Assembly: GCA_029251085.1 (NCBI GenBank)
Contig: JAQXDZ010000162.1
Span: 1 to 43,691 of the forward strand
Length of the DNA: 43,691 nt
Direction of reading: 5' to 3'
Source: Mariniblastus sp.
Lineage (GTDB): Bacteria; Planctomycetota; Planctomycetia; Pirellulales; Pirellulaceae
Both the position numbers and the translations under genes were made by a program. The notes below the pieces were generated by a model. That model had not been told where the DNA came from. It worked only from the letters and a program-made list of their open reading frames with translations, and made no database searches. Numbering within the stretch: the first letter of the stretch is position 1; each line of letters opens with the position of its first letter. Below, piece after piece: positions 17,054 to 25,886 of the stretch.

Positions 17054-18321
17054 TTTGAAGCTAGTTCGGTCGGAGAGGCAGTGTTGGGGGGAATTGAGTT
17101 GGTGGGTGAGATTTTGGCGGGAACGTCGAATCCGATATTGGCATACGCTTTTAAGAGTTGATTTTCTTGGTGATGCCATGCAAATTGTTCAATCATTCTC
17201 TGACGCCCAGTTTCTCCCATCTTATTTTGGAGGTCTGGATTCTCGATGAGTTCAACAATTGTCTTGGCAAGGTCGTGAATATCATTTCGGATTGAGTAGA
17301 GTGCCGCTGGGCCGGCGGATGCGCGATGTTCGGTAAGATCAAATGCAACAATGGGTTTGGCCATCGCCATGTAGTCCATCATCTTCACCATCGTGGAACG
17401 GTCGTTGTAAGGATTGTGAGGGTCGGGGTCGACGCAGATATCACAGGCTGAGACGTAGCGAGGTAGATCGTTGTAGGGGATTGATCCAGTAAATGAAATG
17501 TATTGTTCGAGTTCAAGTTGGGCGGTGAGTTTTTTAAGGCTTGGAACTGCTGATCCACTTCCCATAATGATCGCATGGATATCCGTAATGCCGAGTTCTT
17601 TCACGATGTGTTCGAGCGAGCGAATCAGGTAATCGACACCGTCTTGTTGCCCAATGACTCCGAGGTAACCCAAATTGATGGTTGCTTTGGCTCTGATCGT
17701 GGGGTCTGGTTCAACAGGTTTCATTTTTGAAATGTCAGGGCCATTCCGGACAATCGAGACTCTGCTGGCGGGGATCCCTGCTCTTTCCATTTCGACCTTT
17801 TTATAGGACTCATTAGTGGCAATGACTTGGTGAGCCATGCGGCACGATAAGATCTCAAAAAATTTCAATGCCCGAAAAACGACTCGGCTTCCTTGATTGT
17901 CGAACCTGGCGTAGTACATTTCCGGTGAAAGATCGTGGTGGTCAAAAATAAATTTCTTCCCAATCACTCGAAAGCACATCGCAATTAACACGAAGAGATC
18001 GGGTGGATTGTGGGCGTGGATTACATCAAAGCCGCGTCTGAAGAAAACCCAGAATGTCAAAAAGAAGCTAAAGAACAGTGCCCAGCTATATTCCACCAGA
18101 TAGCTAAAGCACCCTTCCCCGGCAGGTGGTTCTGGGTAGCGATAAACGTGAACGCCATGAATGTTTTCATAAGAAGATTGGGAACGCGTTCCAGGGGCAA
18201 TGACGGTGACTTGGAATCCTTGGGAGACAAGAGAGTTTGCTTCCTGGCGTACACGAAGATCATTTGGGTACGGATTGTTTTCCAACAACATCAAAACGCG
18301 GCAGTTAGGTTTGGATTTCAT
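17050..18321 (-). CDS. GT4-family glycosyltransferase
   Basis: A 423-residue GT-B fold enzyme. The N-terminal domain has VTVIAPGTRS, a central hydrophobic segment (around residues 80-100, WALFFSFFLTFWVFF) and FDVIHAHNPPDL. The C-terminal domain has LGYLGVIGQQDGVDYLIRS, FTGSIPYNDLPRYVSACD and a variant of the donor-binding E-x7-E region (MVKMMDYMAMAKPIVAFD). It would add a sugar to the growing lipid-linked repeat unit at the cytoplasmic membrane face; the hydrophobic segment suggests membrane association. It overlaps the ATP-grasp gene by 4 bp (ATGA), and a second GT4 gene lies 52 bp upstream. Confidence 0.85.
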   Translation of the reverse strand: MKSKPNCRVLMLLENNPYPNDLRVRQEANSLVSQGFQVTVIAPGTRSQSSYENIHGVHVYRYPEPPAGEGCFSYLVEYSWALFFSFFLTFWVFFRRGFDVIHAHNPPDLFVLIAMCFRVIGKKFIFDHHDLSPEMYYARFDNQGSRVVFRALKFFEILSCRMAHQVIATNESYKKVEMERAGIPASRVSIVRNGPDISKMKPVEPDPTIRAKATINLGYLGVIGQQDGVDYLIRSLEHIVKELGITDIHAIIMGSGSAVPSLKKLTAQLELEQYISFTGSIPYNDLPRYVSACDICVDPDPHNPYNDRSTMVKMMDYMAMAKPIVAFDLTEHRASAGPAALYSIRNDIHDLAKTIVELIENPDLQNKMGETGRQRMIEQFAWHHQENQLLKAYANIGFDVPAKISPTNSIPPNTASPTELASK

Positions 18322-18373
18322 CAGATTCTAAAATTATTTTTAGTTTTTTGTTTCTGCAGGAAAGGTGGCAATT

Positions 18374-19339
18374 TTAGACTTTTAATTCGACTGGTTTTTT
18401 TCTAGTTCCAAGCCGTTCATAGATGTTGGCAACCGATTGTGCAAAAGTACGGACGCTCATTTCGGTTGCTGAATTGCGGCCATTGGATCGTTTTCCAGTT
18501 CTCAGAATTTCAGCGATGGAATTCGCGATCACTTCTGGTTCAGTATCCACAATAGCGCAGTTGTCCGTTGTGCCGATGACGCTGGCGACATCGCCAACAT
18601 CCACAGAAACAATCGGCAGGTTGCAGGCCATTGCCTCGCGAACGGCGACTGGAGCGCCTTCGGATTGTGATGTCATGACCAGGACATCACAAGCATTCAT
18701 GTAGAGCGGGATATCTTCATAGGGTCGGTCGTGAATTGCGATTAATTCAATGTTAGGAAATTCAAGTTTCAGTATTTCAACTGCGGCGGTAGCGAGAGAA
18801 TACCGCTTGATTTTCCTTGCCGGGTCGTAGGGGAAGAGCAAGATCGGAGCATCGCTGGAGAGTGATAGTTTTAGTCGAGATTCGTCGCGAGCCAAGGGTC
18901 GAAATCGCTCAAGATCAATTCCATAGGGGATGACTTCTGCAGATTCTTGACCCAGCACCGTTTTCATTTGCTGAGACATGACGATTAAATGGCTTGCCAA
19001 TCTAGCGGCCCAGCGACTGATGGGGAGTTCGCGATGGTAAAGGATATCGGATCCGCGAAATGTGATGATGGTTGGGCGAGTAAATTGCAGGCAAGCGACC
19101 AGTCCGCAGTATTGACCGTAGTGGGCATGCACGATGTCATACTGGCGGCAAACCTGAATTTTCCAAAAGATCAGCCATACGGATTTTAGGTAGTTTAATT
19201 TGCTTTTCTGGCTGTCAATGTAAAGGAGATCGATTTCAAAGCCGAAACGCTCGAGGGCTTGGCGCTGTTGTGCAATGCAGGGACTGTCACCGGGGTTTTC
19301 GATGGTGGGGTACCGGTTTGAAACGAATAGAATCTTCAT
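18374..19339 (-). CDS. GT4-family glycosyltransferase
   Basis: A 321-residue GT-B glycosyltransferase, shorter than average for GT4. It starts MKILFVSNRYPTIENPGDSP, then YDIVHAHYGQYCG in the acceptor domain. TSQSEGAPVAVREAMACNLPIVS carries the E-x7-E donor motif. It likely transfers one sugar of the repeat unit. ATG at 19339 gives a 21-bp gap to the upstream gene. Sugar specificity cannot be read from sequence. Confidence 0.88.
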   Translation of the reverse strand: MKILFVSNRYPTIENPGDSPCIAQQRQALERFGFEIDLLYIDSQKSKLNYLKSVWLIFWKIQVCRQYDIVHAHYGQYCGLVACLQFTRPTIITFRGSDILYHRELPISRWAARLASHLIVMSQQMKTVLGQESAEVIPYGIDLERFRPLARDESRLKLSLSSDAPILLFPYDPARKIKRYSLATAAVEILKLEFPNIELIAIHDRPYEDIPLYMNACDVLVMTSQSEGAPVAVREAMACNLPIVSVDVGDVASVIGTTDNCAIVDTEPEVIANSIAEILRTGKRSNGRNSATEMSVRTFAQSVANIYERLGTRKKPVELKV

Positions 19340-19360
19340 TTTGAAAACGAGTGCGTAGTC

Positions 19361-20578
19361 CTAAACCGCGTTTGCCGATTGTGAGATGGTGCGACTGGAA
19401 CTGCTAACGTTGAGTTCGCGATCTGCTTTGATTTGACTTAAAAGGTGGTACAGCATCATCGAGAGATTCCGCGGGTAGGAGCGGCGATCTTCCAGGAATC
19501 GGTAGTTGTAGCGAGAGAAAAATCGAAAACCACCATCGGCGCGTTGAAAACTCAAGGCGCGTCGAAAGGCTCTTTGAATTTCTTCCGTGCAAGTCGTGAA
19601 AGCCATTTGCTGACTATGGCTCAATGCCCTCGCAAGGGAAAATGTGTAGTAGTTGACCTCGGGCGTGGCCTGTTGGCAGTTGTATCGACAGGCTCCCTGA
19701 CCTGTGAAACCATTTTTTAAATAGCATGAAAGCTGTTCCATGATGGAAAGCACGGCCTTGTTGCCAGTTCGCTGATAGTAATGAGCGAGATCCAGGTATT
19801 CAAAAGCGTTGTATTGGTAACAGAGAAAGTGAACCCTATCTTTATCCGCGGTGTTGCCCAAGGCATAGGGAAGTTCTCCCGAGGGGAGTTGGACGTGTTC
19901 GAGCCAGTTAATCATTGGTTGGCAATGTTCTAGATACTCTTGTCTGCCAGTCGCATCAAAAAGTTCGCCGAGCATCCAGAGTAACAAGGTTGAATTGTTG
20001 GGAACTCCACCGCCATCTCCGGCCGTTCCGGCAAAATAATTGACCGCCAGCATGGACGGGGCGGGTTGTTTGCGAAACCCAATATCGCTCAACAGGAATT
20101 GATAGAACTTGTCGGCACCTTCGAGGTAGGTCTCCTGACCAGTTCGGCGATAGCTTTCCACTAGTGCAAGTGACCCAATGCATCCCTCTACTGTCGCGAT
20201 TCGATCTTTCCATTCCGGGTTAGGGTATTTCCAATAACCCTTTGACGTCTGCTGTGTTTTTACATAGTCAGTGCCCTGCACCGCCAGAGTTTCGAATCGA
20301 GGATCGCCAGTGAGGTCGTGCATTAGCCAGTTGCTGAAAATCCAATAGGCTTGCGATTGGATGTAGGCGTAGTTGTCGGACCACGGTAAGGCAGTTAGGT
20401 AACCTTTGATGAATCGGCCAATTCGAGCATTGAAACGAACCCCTGAGTCCGGGCCGTAAACCGCGCCAGTTCGCCAGTGTTGTTGTAGCAAATACGCATG
20501 CAACCGTTCGGCTGAATCGAGCATCGACTCAGATGTCAGCGGTGCGCTTGTGGTTATTCGTGACTTTGGTTTAGACAT
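19361..20578 (-). CDS. Alpha/alpha-barrel (six-hairpin-like) protein, function unknown
   Basis: A 405-residue protein without a signal peptide. It shows a periodic pattern of helical repeats with recurring aromatic-Gly motifs (KGYWKYPNPEW, LQLPSGELPYAL-like, RADGGFRFF) and regularly spaced YRRTG/YQRTG turns (SYRRTGQETYLEG, YYQRTGNKAVL), as in alpha/alpha toroid glycosidases, AGE-type epimerases or glucuronyl C5-epimerases. It overlaps the next upstream gene by 8 bp, so the two are probably made together. A hydrolase, epimerase or lyase acting on a polysaccharide or oligosaccharide is plausible, but no catalytic residue assignment is offered. Confidence 0.7.
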   Translation of the reverse strand: MSKPKSRITTSAPLTSESMLDSAERLHAYLLQQHWRTGAVYGPDSGVRFNARIGRFIKGYLTALPWSDNYAYIQSQAYWIFSNWLMHDLTGDPRFETLAVQGTDYVKTQQTSKGYWKYPNPEWKDRIATVEGCIGSLALVESYRRTGQETYLEGADKFYQFLLSDIGFRKQPAPSMLAVNYFAGTAGDGGGVPNNSTLLLWMLGELFDATGRQEYLEHCQPMINWLEHVQLPSGELPYALGNTADKDRVHFLCYQYNAFEYLDLAHYYQRTGNKAVLSIMEQLSCYLKNGFTGQGACRYNCQQATPEVNYYTFSLARALSHSQQMAFTTCTEEIQRAFRRALSFQRADGGFRFFSRYNYRFLEDRRSYPRNLSMMLYHLLSQIKADRELNVSSSSRTISQSANAV

Positions 20579-21887
20579 CAGGAAAACACAGAGAGTGAAG
20601 TGGAATCGTCACACTTGGCCGACCTGTTTTGTCAGCGGGATTCCGTTGCAGTTCATTGATCTGTTGAGAGCCAAGAAAGACATCTGTTTGCTGGCTATCG
20701 TCGACGTAAAAAGTAATGCCTTGAAGTTCTTCAACGGAAGGCATGCGCCTACCTTCGATGGCATCTTCAAATCCATGAATCGTGATTTGCTCGCGTTCAT
20801 TCTGTGGAACTTGAGTGGCAACCATCGACTGGTGTGCGAATTTGTACTTTAGAATTTTTGCCGTTGTCGATACGTAAATATCACCCTGTTCATTGAGCAT
20901 TGCGAGGTGTCTCAAAGCCGCCTGTGACTCAGGTGCGATGGCCGGACTGCGATCTTCATTTTTTCCCAGATGAGCGTAGGCGATCATGTAGCCTTCCCTC
21001 GAGATGAGGTTCGCTAAGTTTCGCTTGGAAATGACATAGGCTAAACCTCTGGACGTCGCCCCGATGGGCACACCTTCAGGGTGGTTGCAGTAACGAATGA
21101 ACTCATACACTTGCCCGCCGTCAGCCAGCTTTAATGGACGCAATAAATCATTGCTGCGATGGAGAGCGAATCTTTCATCATTGCGTCCCAAGAATTGTTT
21201 GCGAACTTCCTTCATGACGTTGCTGGTCGAAACCAATGGATAGCGAGGGTCGAATGCGGTTGCTAATTTTGGCCGGGATGATTGCCCCACGATTCGAGTG
21301 GTTGCGCCTACCCATGCGAATCGAATGCCGTGGGCAAGGGTGAGATCGGTGTGATAGGCATTGGCTTGAGGGTCGTCGCCTTCACAATGTTGGAACATGT
21401 ATTCAAATTTTTTACAGATGTCATTGCTGACCCCGTAATGATTGATCCAAACTTCGAGCTGGCAATTCGAAGATTCCAGTGAGTCGAGTGCTCTGGCGAT
21501 GTCGTCTCGGTTGTCGGTGTCGCCATAGGAATGTAAGCAATCGATGTATCCCGACTGGATCATCGCTTGCGTAATTTGTTTTGCCCTATCGTCTTGGTCA
21601 AAGTAAGAGAATTCTTTTTTGTGATTATAAAAAAAGAAGCTGTTTCCAATTTCCAGACCGATTCCATTTCCCATAGAGGTCATTGATCGAGTATTTAAGA
21701 ATCTTTGGATTTCTAAAAACTCATCGGACGATCTTGTTTCATCAATGTCACTGCAAATCGTCATTGCCGCTTGAAAGGGGAATGGGAATTTCCGTAGGCT
21801 GACGGGTTTTCCGGCCATTGGATTTGGCTCTGCCAACAATACATTGTTGTTAGCGTGCGGGTCTGATTGTTTGACTTTTTCAATCAC
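20571..21887 (-). CDS. Divergent polysaccharide-deacetylase-like protein
   Basis: A 438-residue protein not assigned to a named family here. A beta-strand ending in CSDIDET (residues 45-51), a second block CLHSYGD (117-123) and a third, WINHYG (147-152), recall the Asp, His and strand-end residues of NodB-like or GH57-like beta/alpha barrels. The exact HxxxH of active CE4 enzymes is not seen. GTG start at 21887; the codons upstream reach a stop after one triplet. Its stop overlaps the start of the alpha/alpha-barrel gene by 8 bp. The pair probably acts on the same carbohydrate substrate. The rest of the protein has no recognisable domain. Confidence 0.6.
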   Translation of the reverse strand: MIEKVKQSDPHANNNVLLAEPNPMAGKPVSLRKFPFPFQAAMTICSDIDETRSSDEFLEIQRFLNTRSMTSMGNGIGLEIGNSFFFYNHKKEFSYFDQDDRAKQITQAMIQSGYIDCLHSYGDTDNRDDIARALDSLESSNCQLEVWINHYGVSNDICKKFEYMFQHCEGDDPQANAYHTDLTLAHGIRFAWVGATTRIVGQSSRPKLATAFDPRYPLVSTSNVMKEVRKQFLGRNDERFALHRSNDLLRPLKLADGGQVYEFIRYCNHPEGVPIGATSRGLAYVISKRNLANLISREGYMIAYAHLGKNEDRSPAIAPESQAALRHLAMLNEQGDIYVSTTAKILKYKFAHQSMVATQVPQNEREQITIHGFEDAIEGRRMPSVEELQGITFYVDDSQQTDVFLGSQQINELQRNPADKTGRPSVTIPLHSLCFPDV

Positions 21888-21934
21888 GGGTTAAACGAAA
21901 GCTGGCTTTAGGGCTCGGTGTTGTCACTGGATGA

Positions 21935-23023
21935 TTAGGCTGACCATCGATGCAGCCAGTGTGCGTAGTTGTCTCCGATGCGATCCCATGCAAATTCTGA
22001 TTCTGCAAGTTCGCGTCCACGCATGCCCATTTCTATTTTCTCACTTAGGCTTAATTGAGCGGCGTTATCTAGTGTTTTAGTCCAAGATTCAATCGACGGT
22101 TCGGCTACTAATCCACAGTCGAATTGGTTGATTAAGTCAGCGGTTTCATCGACGTTTGAGACGATTACTGGTTTCCCTATCGCAAGATATTCCGCGAATT
22201 TAGTCGGGAGGGCGACGCGAAGTGCTGGATGCGATTGGCGTGGAATTGCGAGGACATCGGCGTTTGCCAATGTTTTAACCAACTCGTCCTGACTCATCCG
22301 GTTAAACAATCGAAGGCGATCTCCAAGTTGAGATTTAAATTTGGAGGCGAGGTCGCGGTCTGATTCTTGAAGTCCGATTAAGTGAAGTTCGATATTCTGG
22401 TTGGAGGTTTGAGACACGGCCTTCACGAGGTTGTCGACACCCTGCCAGCCTACAAACCCTCCAGCATACCCCACGATAAATTTACTGTTATTCGCGGATG
22501 GTAACGGTCGAAAGACGTTTAGATCGACGCCATTGCGAATCAAAGCACTATTATCAAGACTTCCTTTGCATCTTTTGTTTAGCCAACTTTGCATGGGTCG
22601 TGAGACGACGAGAAATTTTCCTGATTTGCGGAATTCGATAAAATTAGCAATGTAAGATTGAATCATTTGGTGCATTGCAGAGAGGTTGCGTTGGTGCATC
22701 CATTTGAATCGAGCTTCATTGAATGTGTCGCCGTGGACATCGTGAATGATTTTGGCAGATAAAAAGGGGCTCCACAGTTTTGCCACATAGGCTGCATCTC
22801 CTCCAGCGTGGATGAAGTCAGCTTGCAACAGTTTGTCTCGGGCTGCTGGATAGTTTAGCGGGTGCAGCAATATTGGTCGGTGAATTCGCGCATCCCGAAG
22901 GCTGAACTCATCTGATTCAAACCCTTGTGCTTCAATTGCCAGACGCAGTTTATCAAGGCGGTGCCCGTACGCGCTGCGTGTTTGTTCACGATTACTTTCG
23001 GTAGATAAAAATAGTACTTTCAC
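21935..23023 (-). CDS. GT4-family glycosyltransferase
   Basis: A 362-residue GT-B enzyme. It starts MKVLFLSTESNREQTRS; VVSRPMQSWL precedes LIRNGVDLNVFRPL, a hallmark junction of the family. The donor domain has VGYAGGFVGWQGVDNLVKA, LANADVLAIPRQS and PTKFAEYLAIGKPVIVSNV, a variant E-x-x region. Start is GTG at 23023; the nearest upstream ATG (23037) is out of frame and closed after five codons. It would build the repeat unit before export by the flippase encoded 44 bp upstream. Confidence 0.85.
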   Translation of the reverse strand: MKVLFLSTESNREQTRSAYGHRLDKLRLAIEAQGFESDEFSLRDARIHRPILLHPLNYPAARDKLLQADFIHAGGDAAYVAKLWSPFLSAKIIHDVHGDTFNEARFKWMHQRNLSAMHQMIQSYIANFIEFRKSGKFLVVSRPMQSWLNKRCKGSLDNSALIRNGVDLNVFRPLPSANNSKFIVGYAGGFVGWQGVDNLVKAVSQTSNQNIELHLIGLQESDRDLASKFKSQLGDRLRLFNRMSQDELVKTLANADVLAIPRQSHPALRVALPTKFAEYLAIGKPVIVSNVDETADLINQFDCGLVAEPSIESWTKTLDNAAQLSLSEKIEMGMRGRELAESEFAWDRIGDNYAHWLHRWSA

Positions 23024-23067
23024 CGTTGTTCTGTCATCCGCATTTTAAAATGAAGTAGGTTTCCCAT

Positions 23068-24516
23068 TTAGAGGTATCTTGCGCGAAGGTTGCGAAATCC
23101 ACCGGCCACCCAAGATTCAATCAATAAATACATGATGGCATAAACACCTGCAGCTGAAATTACTAAAATCACTGGATGCCATTGGCTGACGGTGGTTAGG
23201 TAAATTGCCATGACCGCGCTGGCCAGGGCCGGTTTCCACAATAAGTGGGAGAGACTGATTTGTTCCATCAACTGGGAAACGGGTTTCCAGTGCTGTACAA
23301 AGTCGATCACCCGAGTTAACAGTGCGGCCAAAGCGGCGCCAGTTAGCCCAAAATTGCTAATCAGAGCCCAGCCCAGAATCAAAGCAGAGATAAGGTCTAC
23401 CAACACGATCCTCAGTGTCGTGCGTTCGCGGTTGCCAGCTAACAGTAATTGTCCCATTACTCCACTCAGTGAAGTTAGAAGTACGACAGCCACAATGATT
23501 CTTAGAACACTCGCCGAGGCCGCGTAGGCTTCCGATCCATATACTAATATTAGAAGTGGATCTGCGAGCATAAATAGGCCAACCGATCCTGGGATTACAA
23601 TGACAAACAGCAACTCCATTAAGTGGTTTGAAATTTCGTGCATGTTGTCTACATCCCGGGCAAAACGTCGACACATCAGAGGGTAAGAAGATGTCATGAC
23701 GCATTGAATGAAAATTGCGAGCGGAATCAGTAATTGAACCGCAGCGTTGTAGATTCCAACTTCGACTTCACTCGTGATTTTTGAAAGTAAGATTAGGTTG
23801 AGACTTGTCCACCAGGCAACTGCCGCATCGATCCCCATAAAGGTCGCAGAGCGTTTGGCCATATCCCAGGCAAATTGAAAGGAAATTGCATTCCAGTGGA
23901 ATCCGCGTAAGTGGATTGCGACAATGGAGAATAAGATTGCAGCGATGAGGAATTGGGTGCCCGCGAGGATTGCAATTACCTCAAGCACGCCCCCGCCGGA
24001 ATAAATGACAACGGTCGTTGCTACGACTTTGATCGCATTGGCTGGGATTTGGGCACAAGCAATCAAGTGCATCTTCTCCCACCCTCGAACTATGGAGTCA
24101 CAAATTGAGCCGATCACAAATGGGATGATTCCCAACGAAATCACTAAGATTAAGTTTTGGGTTCCCGGCGAGTAATCGAGCAAGACGGTCATGGCCATCA
24201 TTAGGGCCGTCCCGAGGGTCGATGTTATTAAACCGATGATCAACGCGTTGGTGAAGTAGCGTTGGCTTTCGCCAGTTTCTTTGGCGACTTCGCGAGTGAT
24301 AAATTGTTGCAAGCCAAAGGCAGCCACGGTCTGGAAGCTGTAGAACAATGCCAACGCAAGAGAAAGCTGACCAAACGCGAGTGTTCCCAGTTCTCGCGAA
24401 ACCAAGATGTAGATCACAAAGGTCGTACCTCGGTTGACCACATCACTGGAGAAAATTGAAATGAGATTGCCCGCAAATCTACGGGTTTCGCGGCTGTTTT
24501 CGGGTTTGCTATTCAA
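23068..24516 (-). CDS. Wzx-type polysaccharide flippase (MOP superfamily)
   Basis: A 482-residue integral membrane protein with about 12-14 predicted hydrophobic helices. The N-terminus (NLISIFSSDVVNRGTTFVIYILVSRELG) and AFGLQQFITREVAKETGE are typical of O-antigen/EPS flippases. It would translocate the undecaprenyl-linked repeat unit across the cytoplasmic membrane. The start is TTG at 24516, overlapping the TGA stop of the polymerase gene (TTGA, 24513-24516). No in-frame ATG occurs before the second hydrophobic segment, so the TTG start is well supported and implies translational coupling to the polymerase. Confidence 0.88.
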   Translation of the reverse strand: MNSKPENSRETRRFAGNLISIFSSDVVNRGTTFVIYILVSRELGTLAFGQLSLALALFYSFQTVAAFGLQQFITREVAKETGESQRYFTNALIIGLITSTLGTALMMAMTVLLDYSPGTQNLILVISLGIIPFVIGSICDSIVRGWEKMHLIACAQIPANAIKVVATTVVIYSGGGVLEVIAILAGTQFLIAAILFSIVAIHLRGFHWNAISFQFAWDMAKRSATFMGIDAAVAWWTSLNLILLSKITSEVEVGIYNAAVQLLIPLAIFIQCVMTSSYPLMCRRFARDVDNMHEISNHLMELLFVIVIPGSVGLFMLADPLLILVYGSEAYAASASVLRIIVAVVLLTSLSGVMGQLLLAGNRERTTLRIVLVDLISALILGWALISNFGLTGAALAALLTRVIDFVQHWKPVSQLMEQISLSHLLWKPALASAVMAIYLTTVSQWHPVILVISAAGVYAIMYLLIESWVAGGFRNLRARYL

Positions 24517-25886
24517 GGAGATTCAATTTCAATTGAACTCGACTTTGGTGCCGTTATATTGTCGATCGCAAAGATTAATGCGGCGGCTAGTAAAAGCAGT
24601 TGGACTTGAGAGCGACTATTGAAAATCTCACCCATCATGTGGATTTGCTGCCCACAAATTCCAGCCGTCAGCCCCAAAGCAATTGGGGTTAGCAGGCGAT
24701 CAGAACGACTGATAATCCTCCAACCGCTACGGATGGTCGTCAGGATAAATGCACCGAAGGCTAGGAAGCCAACGATTCCAACTTCGGTTAGGATAAGCAG
24801 ATATTTGTTGTGGACTGTGTAAAACCATTCCTCGCGAAAATTAGTCCGGTCAGCATAATGTTGTCCAGCGACTGCCCAGTTGTTCGCTCCTACTCCGAAT
24901 GGATGATCGGCAATTATTAGGGTCGAAATTTGCATGAGCGAGATTCTAGACTGGGCTGATCCGTTATCATCACCAAAGATTCGTTCCGCAAGTAGCGGCA
25001 GACACGCGATAATTAATAAGCCACACCCGAGTGAGAGTTTTATAAATAATGCGGGCGACAACCACTTTTTTTGAAGTGCGATGGCAACGCAAATGCCAAT
25101 CGAAAAGGTCGTCCCAATCCATCCTCCTCGAGAAAGGGTTAGTACGAGGCCAAGTCCTCCGAGTAAAAGAGCGATCGCGGAAAGTTGGCGAAGTCGTTTC
25201 GAGTTGGTAGAGAATAAAAGGCAGCAGCACAGAGGGATCAAAAGGTTGAAGAAACTGGCAGCGACATTCGCAGCGCCCAAGGATCCACTGACACGATTGG
25301 TGATTTCGTTGTAATCAAAATAGATTGGGCCAAGCGAGAGTGTCCGGTGCAAACCTTGGGTGAGCAGCATCATCATGCCCTCGCCCGCCAAACACAGAGT
25401 CAGGCAAGTAACGATAAATATTACATCGTTCTTCTCGGTGACGGTATTAACGATGTAAATAAACAGGAGGAAAGATTGTCCGAGAAGAAAGGTTTCATAA
25501 AGCGCGAGCGAAGGTTGAAGCGCCCAGATCGTTGAGGCTGTGACGATCGCAGTGTAGATGGTTAAGGCAAAATTTCCGCGCAGGGGACGTGATTCGATCA
25601 CCAGTTTTGGAAGCCATTGGGCGTACAAGAGAATCAAACAAAAAGTCGATATGGAAACGATGAATCCACTCAAAGCTCCGGTGAGTGCTAAATCAATATC
25701 GTGCAAGAAGTACTTGTCGATCTGAAGTGGTAGTTCCACGACGACGATTCCAAGCAAAATGCGCCGCCACCAGTAAGCCAAGATATTATTGCTGGACGGC
25801 GACTGGCTACCGAGGAGTTCCGCTGTACTTTCGCCGTCCGCGAAAGCACCGTCAACGGTTGTTAGCTGGACTGTGCGGTTTGGCAT
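24513..25886 (-). CDS. O-antigen ligase/polymerase family membrane protein (Wzy-like)
   Basis: A 457-residue polytopic membrane protein with roughly 12 helices. RVSGSLGAANVAASFFNLLIP, then LTLSRGGWIGTTF, the large periplasmic loop (ADHPFGVGANNW, HNKYLLILTEVGIVG) match the Wzy_C/O-antigen ligase family. It polymerises repeat units or ligates the polymer at the periplasmic face. It starts at ATG 25886, sharing one base with the TAA of the aminotransferase (TAATG), and overlaps the flippase start by 4 bp. Polymerase is the more likely role because the locus has no lipid A-core genes. Confidence 0.85.
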   Translation of the reverse strand: MPNRTVQLTTVDGAFADGESTAELLGSQSPSSNNILAYWWRRILLGIVVVELPLQIDKYFLHDIDLALTGALSGFIVSISTFCLILLYAQWLPKLVIESRPLRGNFALTIYTAIVTASTIWALQPSLALYETFLLGQSFLLFIYIVNTVTEKNDVIFIVTCLTLCLAGEGMMMLLTQGLHRTLSLGPIYFDYNEITNRVSGSLGAANVAASFFNLLIPLCCCLLFSTNSKRLRQLSAIALLLGGLGLVLTLSRGGWIGTTFSIGICVAIALQKKWLSPALFIKLSLGCGLLIIACLPLLAERIFGDDNGSAQSRISLMQISTLIIADHPFGVGANNWAVAGQHYADRTNFREEWFYTVHNKYLLILTEVGIVGFLAFGAFILTTIRSGWRIISRSDRLLTPIALGLTAGICGQQIHMMGEIFNSRSQVQLLLLAAALIFAIDNITAPKSSSIEIESP

